From assembly GCA_027001815.1 (NCBI GenBank), contig JALTLT010000253.1, positions 1-14,796 of the forward strand: a stretch of DNA of 14,796 nucleotides. The letters run 5' to 3'. The notes under the pieces were generated by a model. The model was given only the letters and a program-made list of their open reading frames with translations. It did not search any database and was not told the origin of the DNA. Made by a program: the position numbers and the translations under genes. Positions within the stretch are counted from its first letter, which is position 1. Every line of letters begins with the position of its first letter. This document shows, piece after piece, positions 1-6,843 of the stretch. Origin of the DNA: Gammaproteobacteria bacterium (lineage in GTDB: Bacteria; Pseudomonadota; Gammaproteobacteria; JALTLT01).

Positions 1-1
1 G

Positions 2-853
2 TTTGGCGGTGAACCTCTGATTGCACGTCATGTGGTACTGGAGATCGCGGAGCACGCCTGTCTTGAGTGTAAGCGGCACGGCGTGCATCTCTTTGGAGAC
101 ACCACCACCAATGCCTACCTGCTCACGGAAGAACTCTTCCGCAGACTGCTCGAACTCGAACAACGATCCTTTCAGATCACCCTGGACGGCTGGGAAGATG
201 CTCATGATCGAGAGCGCGTCCAGGCCGATGGCGGCAAGACCTTTTCGCGGATCTGGTCCAACCTCCTGATGGCGAAAGGGGTGGATGAAGAGTTCGCCAT
301 CACCCTGCGTTGCCATATCAATGCAGAAAACTTCCGCTCGGTTCGCCGTCTGGCCCGGGAGATCGCCCGTGAATTTGGCAAGGATCATAGGTTTCGGGTC
401 CATTTTCACGATGTGCGCAATCTCGGGGGCGAAGGTGGCAGCCGCGTTCTCACTGTCGAGAAAGAGGAGTACGAGCAACAGGTTGCCGAACTCCATGACA
501 TCCTTGAGCGGGAAAATATGGGGAATCTTTCACTCTCGGTCAGTGCCGCCCCCGCAGGGGGGGTGGAGTCGGATACCTTGCCGGTCTCGCCAACCCGAAG
601 CGGTGATGAGTCTTCCGCCCATATCTGCTATGCCGCGAAGCCCAATTCCTTGGCGATCCGGGCCGATGGAAGTATCGCGAAGTGTACGGTAGCGCTCGGC
701 AGCACCGAGAATGAAATTGGTCATATCGAGCCGGATGGCCGACTCGTGCTCGATATCCACAGGCTTCGGCCCTGGATGCGAGGCTTTGAGACTCTCTCGG
801 CGGAGATGCTGGGGTGCCCGCTGGGTGCCGTGATGAAGGGGGGACAAGACTGA
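2..853 (+). CDS. radical SAM/SPASM-like peptide-modifying enzyme, 5'-truncated by the window edge
   Basis: Open from the first in-frame codon at 2, so only the C-terminal 283 residues are visible. The fragment starts with FGGEP, the GGEP-type SAM-binding motif that follows the CxxxCxxC cluster of radical SAM enzymes; that cluster itself lies upstream of the window. Next come QITLDGWEDAHDRER and a strand/helix pattern typical of SPASM-type peptide maturases. The C-terminal segment has CYAAKPNS (Cys 209 of the fragment), ADGSIAKCTVAL (Cys 228) and GCPLG (Cys 272). This looks like a reduced SPASM domain with three clear Cys rather than the usual seven, so the auxiliary cluster arrangement is uncertain. 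Family knowledge: such enzymes install thioether, C-C or epimer modifications in ribosomal peptides. The adjacent small Cys-containing peptide and C39 exporter support that role here. The exact chemistry cannot be read from the fragment. Confidence 0.85.
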   Translation, partial: FGGEPLIARHVVLEIAEHACLECKRHGVHLFGDTTTNAYLLTEELFRRLLELEQRSFQITLDGWEDAHDRERVQADGGKTFSRIWSNLLMAKGVDEEFAITLRCHINAENFRSVRRLAREIAREFGKDHRFRVHFHDVRNLGGEGGSRVLTVEKEEYEQQVAELHDILERENMGNLSLSVSAAPAGGVESDTLPVSPTRSGDESSAHICYAAKPNSLAIRADGSIAKCTVALGSTENEIGHIEPDGRLVLDIHRLRPWMRGFETLSAEMLGCPLGAVMKGGQD

Positions 854-972
854 TGGCAAAACCGCTCTTCATGATAGAGGGTGGAGCGTTCATGTGGTGT
901 TCGGATCGTTTCCATGTTGGGGTTTCCCGGCTGCTGATGGATGCGCCCATGCTTTGTGTTTACTGGAATTAA
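853..972 (+). CDS. possible 39-aa ORF overlapping the radical SAM stop codon
   Basis: The stop of the radical SAM gene and this ATG overlap as TGATG, an arrangement typical of translational coupling. A purine-rich AAGGGGGGA at 836-844 sits 8 nt before the ATG and could act as a ribosome site. The peptide begins MAKPLFMIEGGAFMWCSD, ends LCVYWN, and contains two Cys. Leu at -7 and Ile at -4 before Gly-Gly weakly resemble a double-glycine cleavage site, but the leader would be only 11 residues. I recognise no family. It could be a second small peptide, a translated spacer or a chance ORF. Confidence 0.3.
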   Translation: MAKPLFMIEGGAFMWCSDRFHVGVSRLLMDAPMLCVYWN

Positions 973-1039
973 AGGATGCCTGTTTGAGCGGAATGCCTGT
1001 GTGTCAGGTGAGGTACATCCAGAGGGATATCTGATTGAG

Positions 1040-1072
1040 CGAGGCCGGGGCACGATTGATCGCCGGGCCTCG
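1040..1072 (+). other. intergenic RNA hairpin upstream of the precursor gene
   Basis: The arms CGAGGCC (1040-1046) and GGCCTCG (1066-1072) pair perfectly. An inner GGC (1049-1051) can pair with GCC (1062-1064) across a small internal loop. No T-run follows, so it is not a canonical intrinsic terminator. It lies 27 nt before the Shine-Dalgarno sequence of the 80-aa peptide and could be an mRNA-processing or stabilising element. Function is inferred; the pairing is seen directly. Confidence 0.5.
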
Positions 1073-1099
1073 GATGTGATGATCTGTTCAGTGATATAT

Positions 1100-1104
1100 G
1101 GAGG
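1100..1104 (+). promoter_or_regulatory. ribosome binding site fixing the start of the precursor peptide
   Basis: GGAGG is followed by 8 nt (acttggaa) and then ATG at 1113. The in-frame ATG at 1098 overlaps this site and has no Shine-Dalgarno of its own. The 1113 start is therefore preferred, giving 80 rather than 85 residues. Confidence 0.75.
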
Positions 1105-1112
1105 ACTTGGAA

Positions 1113-1355
1113 ATGGCGCGGTCTGTCATTGATACGAATGCGGTTGATCTCGATGTTTACGGAAAGGTCGTTCTCGACGATGCACAACTCGAGGAACTGG
1201 TGTTGAGCGGCCAACACATGGGCGGGGCTGGAGAATGCAAGCCTGCGCCGACGGTCAACTTTGGCTGCATGACGCTCAATGCAATTGCCTGTGGTGGCGA
1301 ATCCGATAATTCCCTCAACACATACTACTGTAGTGGACAACAACAGCAAAACTGA
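1113..1355 (+). CDS. putative radical-SAM-modified RiPP precursor peptide (80 aa)
   Basis: A small acidic N-terminal half (DTNAVDLDVYGKVVLDDAQL) is followed by EELVLSGQHMGG, with Gly-Gly at residues 37-38. This has the look of a leader ending in a C39-peptidase site, although the usual E(-8)/L(-7) spacing is shifted. The 42-residue remainder carries Cys at 42, 52, 60 and 73, a second Gly-Gly (61-62), a Tyr-Tyr-Cys near the end and the tail SGQQQQN. It lies between a radical SAM enzyme and a C39 ABC exporter, which is the main basis for the call. I recognise no named precursor family. Residues modified and cleavage point are inferred: the core would be 42 aa from the first Gly-Gly or 18 aa from the second. 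A strong Shine-Dalgarno and flanking hairpins on both sides fit a highly expressed peptide. Confidence 0.7.
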   Translation: MARSVIDTNAVDLDVYGKVVLDDAQLEELVLSGQHMGGAGECKPAPTVNFGCMTLNAIACGGESDNSLNTYYCSGQQQQN

Positions 1356-1370
1356 GCCTGTGTGATCCGC

Positions 1371-1390
1371 CCCGCCCTGATGAGGGCGGG
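1371..1390 (+). terminator. hairpin after the precursor gene, possible partial terminator/attenuator
   Basis: A perfect 8-bp stem, CCCGCCCT and AGGGCGGG, closes a GATG loop 15 nt after the precursor stop codon. It is followed by catcatcgatttt, a poor T-tract. A leaky terminator or a 3' stabiliser would let the peptide be made in excess over the downstream barrel and exporter genes. The pairing is seen; the effect is inferred. Confidence 0.5.
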
Positions 1391-1412
1391 CATCATCGAT
1401 TTTGGGGGTTTC

Positions 1413-3620
1413 ATGAATTGTTCCAATCTGTTGCCGGTTGCCGGTTGCTGGCTGTTGCTGGCCGTTTCGTGTCCGGCATTGGCGCAGCCTGTGCGTGTGC
1501 CGCTAGTCTCCGAAGAACATGTCGTGGTGGACGGTCTTCTCGAAGAGCCGGTGTGGCAGGAAGCGGCGGTGCTCGATCTGGATTACGAGATCAGCCCGGG
1601 GCACAACATTCCTGCACGCTACGAGACCCGCGTCTACCTCGCGGCGACCCGAACCCATCTGCTCATCGCGGCGAAGGCTGCGGATCCACAGCCTCATCTG
1701 ATACGCGCCCAATTGCGCAACCGGGACGACATCTTCGACGATGACCGTCTCTTCATTGCGATAGATCCGTACGACCAGCAGGGTTCATCCATGCTGTTCG
1801 CGGTCAACGCGCTGGGTATTCAGATGGACGGGATGCACTCCAGTGAAGGTTTCGACTACTCCGTGGACAGGATATGGGATTCCGCGGGCACCATCACGGA
1901 AGAGGGCTATCAGATAGAGATCAGCATCCCCTTTTCGTCCATGCGTTACCCGAAGAGCGACGGACCTTCCATCTGGCGAATCCATATCGAGCGGCAGGTT
2001 CAAAGGGGCGATGCCCCGCAATTCTCCGCACGGCCCTACGACTGGAGCAACGAGTGCTTCGAATGCCAGTTCGTCTCCATGGAGTTGCCTCCCGGAATCG
2101 AACATTCCCGCCACTGGGAGTGGACGCCCTATCTCGCCTGGACCTCGTCGGACAGGCGCGGTTATCCCTACGACGGCCCCTGGTCCTCGGAGCGTGATGT
2201 GGAGGTAGGCATCGATGCCAACTGGAGTCCCGACTCCACCAGCCGGTTGACGCTCACCCTCAATCCCGACTTCTCCCAGGTGGAGGTGGATACCATCCAG
2301 TTCGACATCAACAGGCGTTATGCCATCGAATACCCGGAGCGGCGCCCCTTCTTTACCGAGGACCTGGACTACTTCGACTCCTACGTCATGCCCCTCAACA
2401 CCCGCCGCATCGTCGATCCCTCGGCGGGAATCAAGTACACGGGCACCTGGGGGAGACACGCCCTCGGTTTGTTCGCGGCGGACGACAGCGAGACCACGCT
2501 GGTGATTCCGGCGCTGCAGACCTCCACGCTCACGGTATGGCCGGAGCCCGGGAGCAACGCGGTCGTTCGCTATCGCTACAGCATGGGCGAAGGAACCGAC
2601 GTGGGCGGGATGGCCACGTACCGCTCCGCGGCCGACTACGAGAACGCCACCGGCAGCCTCATCTTTCGCTACAAGCCGGTGGCCAACCATCAGTTCAAGG
2701 GCGAGATGATTCTGAGCCGGGAGCGGTATCCTGAATCGGTGGCCGGATCCCTCGATCAGAAGGCATCGCTCTCCGGCTATGCCTACTACGTTGGCCATGA
2801 CTATGGCCGTAATGGCGCCTATGCGGCCTCCACCAGCCTCTGGTCGCGCAGCCACGACTTCCGGTCGGACCTGAGTCAAACCAGCGACGTGGGCAATCGA
2901 TGGTTCAAACACGTATCGAGCTACACCTGGCGCGAGGGGCTTCCGGAAGCGCTCGCCATCGCGAAGATCACCGGCACCGCCTATGTCCAGGAGGAGGTCG
3001 GCGGCGGTCTGCTGCAGCGGGGTGGAACGATATCCGGGGTCGTCCATGATCGAAAGGAGAGGAAGTTTTCCGCCCTTTTCGATATGAGGCGTCAGCTCTT
3101 CGCGGGCAAGGAGTTTGATCTCGCCGCTTTTCAGCTGAACGCGGTCGTCCGTCCGCGCCCGTGGCTTGCCCTGGCCGGACAGATCCAGTGGGGTCATGAC
3201 ATCGATGTGGGCAATCTCGTCCGGATCAATGCTCGTGGGGTGGCCCTGCAGGCGGTCGTCCAGCCCGATCCGCAGTGGGATTTCAGACTCACGGCAAAAC
3301 GGTCTTTCTTTCACGAGGCGGACGAGCGCTTCTATTTCCTGAGTTTCCTCTATGCCAGGCTTTCACACCACTTCAACCGGCGGCACCATCTCCGTTTCGT
3401 CGGCCAGTATGGCCGGGCAGACCTCAATGCCGATCTGTTGGGAACCGGGCCGCTGGTGTGGAACGCCGATATGGTCGCCCAGCTTGTGTATCGCTACGAG
3501 CTGAATGCACGCACCGCCGTTCATGCGGGCTTTTCACTCTTCGGCGCCGACGACAACCTGATCGACGAAGTGCGTTCGAATCAGCGATATGCGTTCATCA
3601 AGGTGAGTTACCATTTCTGA
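1413..3620 (+). CDS. secreted CBM9-like / DUF5916 outer-membrane barrel protein
   Basis: The start at ATG 1413 gives a clear Sec signal peptide (MNCSNLLPVAGCWLLLAVSC, likely cut after ALA at about residue 24). The longer GTG start at 1362 would put the terminator-like hairpin inside the gene and bury the signal. The 735-residue product has a CBM9-like N-terminal domain (about 25-225: VVDGLLEEPVWQEA, VYLAATRTHLLIAAKA, IEISIPFSSMRY). The DUF5916 core follows (TLNPDFSQVEVDTIQFDINR, YPERRPFFTED), then alternating amphipathic strands ending KVSYHF, the terminal Phe typical of BAM-inserted barrels. Family function is poorly defined; members are predicted outer-membrane proteins often linked to hydrolysis or uptake. 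Its place between the precursor and exporter suggests a role in release, surface anchoring, re-uptake or self-protection, which is inference. The Shine-Dalgarno (GGGGGT) is weak and close. Confidence 0.85.
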   Translation: MNCSNLLPVAGCWLLLAVSCPALAQPVRVPLVSEEHVVVDGLLEEPVWQEAAVLDLDYEISPGHNIPARYETRVYLAATRTHLLIAAKAADPQPHLIRAQLRNRDDIFDDDRLFIAIDPYDQQGSSMLFAVNALGIQMDGMHSSEGFDYSVDRIWDSAGTITEEGYQIEISIPFSSMRYPKSDGPSIWRIHIERQVQRGDAPQFSARPYDWSNECFECQFVSMELPPGIEHSRHWEWTPYLAWTSSDRRGYPYDGPWSSERDVEVGIDANWSPDSTSRLTLTLNPDFSQVEVDTIQFDINRRYAIEYPERRPFFTEDLDYFDSYVMPLNTRRIVDPSAGIKYTGTWGRHALGLFAADDSETTLVIPALQTSTLTVWPEPGSNAVVRYRYSMGEGTDVGGMATYRSAADYENATGSLIFRYKPVANHQFKGEMILSRERYPESVAGSLDQKASLSGYAYYVGHDYGRNGAYAASTSLWSRSHDFRSDLSQTSDVGNRWFKHVSSYTWREGLPEALAIAKITGTAYVQEEVGGGLLQRGGTISGVVHDRKERKFSALFDMRRQLFAGKEFDLAAFQLNAVVRPRPWLALAGQIQWGHDIDVGNLVRINARGVALQAVVQPDPQWDFRLTAKRSFFHEADERFYFLSFLYARLSHHFNRRHHLRFVGQYGRADLNADLLGTGPLVWNADMVAQLVYRYELNARTAVHAGFSLFGADDNLIDEVRSNQRYAFIKVSYHF

Positions 3621-3688
3621 CCGAACCGGTGACCGGTCGGTGAAGATCCAAGGGTCGGTGGAGGAAACGTCATCGAAGGTGATGGGTG

Positions 3689-5911
3689 ATGTTCGGGTTT
3701 CGCACTTGTCGGGTGGTGCCAGAGATCCAGAGCGAGTCGGCGGACTGTGGCGTCGTCTGTATCTCCATGGTCTGCAACTTCCTTGGGATCTGTACCGATG
3801 CCTTCGAAGTGAAAAGGCGTTACGGCAGCTCAGGGAGAGGATTGACCCTGTTGCAGATACGGAGAATCCTCGCGGACCTCGAATTCCACACGCAGATCGT
3901 GCAGTTCGACCCTTGCCGTCCGGAGGCACTCGCGATACCCAGTATTCTCCAATGGAACAGAAACCACTTCGTGGTCCTGGAGTCGGTGGATGCGCGGCGG
4001 GGCCGTATAACGCTGCTCGATCCGGAGTTCGGTCGTGTGCGGGTATCGAATGAGGAGTTTCAGGAATCAGCAACCGGGCTTGCGCTCGAATGCCTGTCCG
4101 CTCCATCCGGGAATCCACCGCTTCCACTGCCATCGCAATATACGGTACGTCCTCTCTTCCATGGGGTGCGCGTAAAGAGGGGTGCCCTTTACCTGCTGTT
4201 GGTGAGTGTCGGTATCCATGTGGCGGAATTGGTGCTGCCCCTACTCTCTCGACAGGTGTTCGACCGGGTGATGCCCGCCGAGGATCTCGATCTGCTTGTG
4301 GTTGTGGCCTTGGGGGTTCTGGCGCTGTCGGGGTTCAACGTACTGTTGGGATCCATGCGCAATATCGGCGTCGTGCGCATGGGGGCGGAGGTCAGTGCGT
4401 TGGCGTCCGCAAATCTGTTCGGTACCGTTCTTCGCATGCCCCTGAATCGGTTTGCCAGGAGATCGAACGCACAGTTGATGGCGCGATTCTCGTCCATGGA
4501 GAGGCTGGTGGAGTTTCTCACCAATGCGGGAATCGGCGTGACGACCGATCTGTTTCTGGTCGTGCTGGCCTTGGGAGTGACGGCCCATTACTCGCCCATT
4601 CTGGCTATGGTCGCGCTGGTGTTTTCCACTGTTCAGTTCATCGTCCGGTCGCGGCTTCATCACGAGCAATACGCCCGCTTTGCCGTCACGGTGAGAAGCG
4701 CTACGATGCACCACACCAAGGTGATGGGCTTGTTGAGGGCCATCGAGCCCATCAAGCTCTATTGTGGCGAGCAGTCGGTACTTGAACAGTACCGGTTGCA
4801 TAACGGGAAGGTGCAAAAGGCGCGGCTGGATCATGCACGAGCTCAGGAGCGGGGGGCGATGATCGGGGGAGCGTTGCAGTCTCTCGATTCGGCCCTGTTT
4901 ATCCTCCTGGGCGCTTTCCTGTTGATGCGAGGTGGCATTACCATCGGTGAGTATCTGGCGATCTCGATGTACAGGGCGTTGATGTCGAGCAAGCTCTCGC
5001 AGCTATTGGACATCCTGTTCGAATACCGACGTCTTGGTGTTCACAGACGGCACATCGGAGAATTGATTCGGGAGTCGATACTGGACGATACGCCGGATCC
5101 GGAAGAGCGCCGTCCGGTCACCGGCCGACTGGAGATCAGGGGAGTTTCATTTTCATACTCACCTCTTGAACCTAACGTGCTGGAAAAGGTCTTTCTCGAC
5201 ATCAAGGCGGGAAGCAGCGTCGCAATCGTGGCACCGTCCGGATCGGGCAAGAGCACCTTGTGCAGGCTCCTGCTCGGACTCCTCCAGCCGACGCAAGGCG
5301 AGATCCTCCTGGATGGAAAGCCACTGCATGATGGGAGAAATCCCGGGTTGAAACATATCGGATGTGTATTACAGGATGATCACCTGATCGATGCATCGAT
5401 CGAGGAGAATATTACCTTTTTCCGCGAGGGTCTTTCCCGCGAGGATGTGGTATGGGCGGCTCGGATGGCGAATATCCATGACGAGATTATGCAGTTGCCG
5501 ATGCAATATGACACTCCGGTCTCCGACGATCACGTTGCGCTTTCCGGTGGGCAGCGGCAGCGTATCCTGATCGCCAGGGCACTCTGTGGCAGACCGGTAA
5601 TTCTCATTATGGACGAAGCCACAAGCAATCTTGATCTCGATAACGAGCGGGTGATATCCGAGAATATCTCGAAACTTCGTATGACCCGCATCGTGTTTTC
5701 CCATCGGCCGGAAACGATCAGCACATGTGAGCGGGTGGTTGATCTTGCTGCTATACAGGGGAAGGCTGCGGAGGGGGGTAGCCTGTTCGATCGAAGACAG
5801 GCGCGTGCGGGTGGGCGAAGGAATGGCCCGCGGTGCCCTGGGTCGCATGTCAACTCCGGAGAGGGAAATGCTGGCCGCGGAGTGTCAACGCCATTGTCCC
5901 GGTTGCGTTGA
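3689..5911 (+). CDS. C39-peptidase-containing ABC transporter (bacteriocin/RiPP exporter)
   Basis: ATG 3689 has AAGGTGAT 6 nt upstream; GTG 3686 is a less likely start. The N-terminal C39 peptidase has the full triad: Cys20 (ESADCG), His93 (NRNHFVVL) and Asp111 (LLDPEFG). A six-helix membrane domain spans about 160-450. The ATPase domain has Walker A APSGSGKST (515-523), Q-loop Gln562, signature LSGGQ (618-622), Walker B VILIMDE (637-643) and H-loop His672. Such proteins cut leader peptides after Gly-Gly and export the core across the inner membrane, matching the 80-aa peptide upstream. Oddity: the domain should end near residue 690, but about 50 Gly/Arg-rich residues follow with no resemblance to an ATPase, so a frameshift or lost stop near the 3' end is possible. 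No HlyD-like partner is present in the window. Confidence 0.93.
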   Translation: MFGFRTCRVVPEIQSESADCGVVCISMVCNFLGICTDAFEVKRRYGSSGRGLTLLQIRRILADLEFHTQIVQFDPCRPEALAIPSILQWNRNHFVVLESVDARRGRITLLDPEFGRVRVSNEEFQESATGLALECLSAPSGNPPLPLPSQYTVRPLFHGVRVKRGALYLLLVSVGIHVAELVLPLLSRQVFDRVMPAEDLDLLVVVALGVLALSGFNVLLGSMRNIGVVRMGAEVSALASANLFGTVLRMPLNRFARRSNAQLMARFSSMERLVEFLTNAGIGVTTDLFLVVLALGVTAHYSPILAMVALVFSTVQFIVRSRLHHEQYARFAVTVRSATMHHTKVMGLLRAIEPIKLYCGEQSVLEQYRLHNGKVQKARLDHARAQERGAMIGGALQSLDSALFILLGAFLLMRGGITIGEYLAISMYRALMSSKLSQLLDILFEYRRLGVHRRHIGELIRESILDDTPDPEERRPVTGRLEIRGVSFSYSPLEPNVLEKVFLDIKAGSSVAIVAPSGSGKSTLCRLLLGLLQPTQGEILLDGKPLHDGRNPGLKHIGCVLQDDHLIDASIEENITFFREGLSREDVVWAARMANIHDEIMQLPMQYDTPVSDDHVALSGGQRQRILIARALCGRPVILIMDEATSNLDLDNERVISENISKLRMTRIVFSHRPETISTCERVVDLAAIQGKAAEGGSLFDRRQARAGGRRNGPRCPGSHVNSGEGNAGRGVSTPLSRLR

Positions 5912-5922
5912 AAGTTGATAAT
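5894..5922 (+). promoter_or_regulatory. candidate sigma-70 promoter for the first EF-hand gene
   Basis: TTGTCC (5894-5899, four of six consensus bases), a 17-bp spacer, and GATAAT (5917-5922, five of six). It overlaps the 3' end of the ABC transporter gene and would give a leader of about 58 nt before ATG 5988. Predicted by eye only. Confidence 0.4.
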
Positions 5923-5987
5923 GACTCTGCGACTGTGTCACCGGTCGGTGGTGCGCAGCGTTCGTCCCCATAAGAGGAATGGTCGTT

Positions 5988-6593
5988 ATGAAGAGAAGAT
6001 TTTCCGGCGTGATCCCCGTCGCCGTGCTCGGCGTGGTGCTCGCTTCACCTCTTGCCGGTGCGCAGCCGGGCGGTGGTGGCGGTCGGATGATGAAGTTCGA
6101 CAGCGACGGTGACGGCATGCTCAACCGTGACGAGTACCAGGCGGCGCTCGACTTCCGCAAGAGCCGCATGGAGGAGAGGGGGCGGCCGTGGCGCGAGCCC
6201 CGCTTCGGTTTCGACGATCTGGACGCGGACGGCGACGGCCTGCTGAGTCGCGAGGAGCTGATGGAGGCCCGCCAGAAGGCGCGGATCCGCATGAGCGGCC
6301 GGCAGAACCGGCCCACCTTCGACACCCTCGACCGGGACGGAGACGGTTACATCACCGAGGAGGAGTTCAACCAGGCCCGGGCCGAGCGGATGGCGAAGCG
6401 GGCGGAAGAGGGGCGGCCCATGCGCAACGCCGGTCAGGGACCCGCCTTCTCCCGTTTCGATGCCGATGGCGACGGCCGCATCACCCGCGAGGAGTTCGAG
6501 CAGCTCCGCAGGGAGAGGATGGAACGGATGCAGGGCAACGCCCGCCCCATGCCGCTGGGCCAGGTGGAGCCCAAGGACGACGGCGGCCAGTGA
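5988..6593 (+). CDS. secreted four-EF-hand calcium-binding protein
   Basis: ATG 5988 is chosen over ATG 5979 because GAGGA (5974-5978) directly abuts the earlier codon but lies 9 nt from the later one. The product has 201 residues with a Sec signal peptide (basic MKRR, then VIPVAVLGVVLASPLAGA, cut near residue 25). Four canonical 12-residue EF loops follow at 38-49 (DSDGDGMLNRDE), 79-90 (DADGDGLLSREE), 115-126 (DRDGDGYITEEE) and 158-169 (DADGDGRITREE), all with the expected acidic ligands. They are separated by Arg/Glu/Met-rich linkers. It should bind Ca2+ in the periplasm or outside the cell; its target is unknown. A paralogue with the same layout follows downstream. The sequence is very GC-rich, unlike the transporter before it, so it probably belongs to the core genome. 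Confidence 0.88.
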   Translation: MKRRFSGVIPVAVLGVVLASPLAGAQPGGGGGRMMKFDSDGDGMLNRDEYQAALDFRKSRMEERGRPWREPRFGFDDLDADGDGLLSREELMEARQKARIRMSGRQNRPTFDTLDRDGDGYITEEEFNQARAERMAKRAEEGRPMRNAGQGPAFSRFDADGDGRITREEFEQLRRERMERMQGNARPMPLGQVEPKDDGGQ

Positions 6594-6742
6594 TTCCGCC
6601 GCCGGTTCTTCCCGATGGCGCCACTCCCCCCGATGCCGGCGACCGCAGGGGGCACTCCGCTTCGCCCCTCGATACCTCGATCTCGCGGGGGTAGGTGAGT
6701 GCTCCGGTTTCCTCGTGCCGCCGGACCCGCATTGCCGTCCGC

Positions 6743-6772
6743 TTTGTGCGGTCGGCGGGGGCGCGGTATGAT
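6743..6772 (+). promoter_or_regulatory. candidate promoter for the second EF-hand gene
   Basis: TTTGTG (6743-6748), an 18-bp spacer, and TATGAT (6767-6772, five of six consensus bases) lie in the 250-bp gap between the two EF-hand genes. The -35 match is weak. The gap otherwise shows only short GC-rich repeats and no clear terminator with a T-run. Confidence 0.3.
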
Positions 6773-6843
6773 GGCCGTTGCCGGGCCGGGGCTGCAATCT
6801 CTCATTCCCGGAGCGTACTGTCTGTCTGACACGGAGGTTTTCC

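Noticed and set aside
941..1132. 63-codon plus-strand frame overlapping the precursor start
   Set aside because: No ribosome site, no family resemblance, and it conflicts with the well-supported precursor start.
1785..3314. 509-codon minus-strand open frame opposite the DUF5916 gene
   Set aside because: No recognisable domain, and the plus-strand gene has a signal peptide and clear family motifs.
3640..4053. 137-codon plus-strand frame overlapping the C39 domain
   Set aside because: The C39 catalytic residues are in the other frame, and this translation is not protein-like.
3632..5950. ACCGGTCGGTG occurring at 3632-3642 and 5940-5950, both upstream of genes
   Set aside because: Two copies of an 11-nt GC-rich word with a short imperfect symmetry are not enough to call an operator in DNA of this composition.
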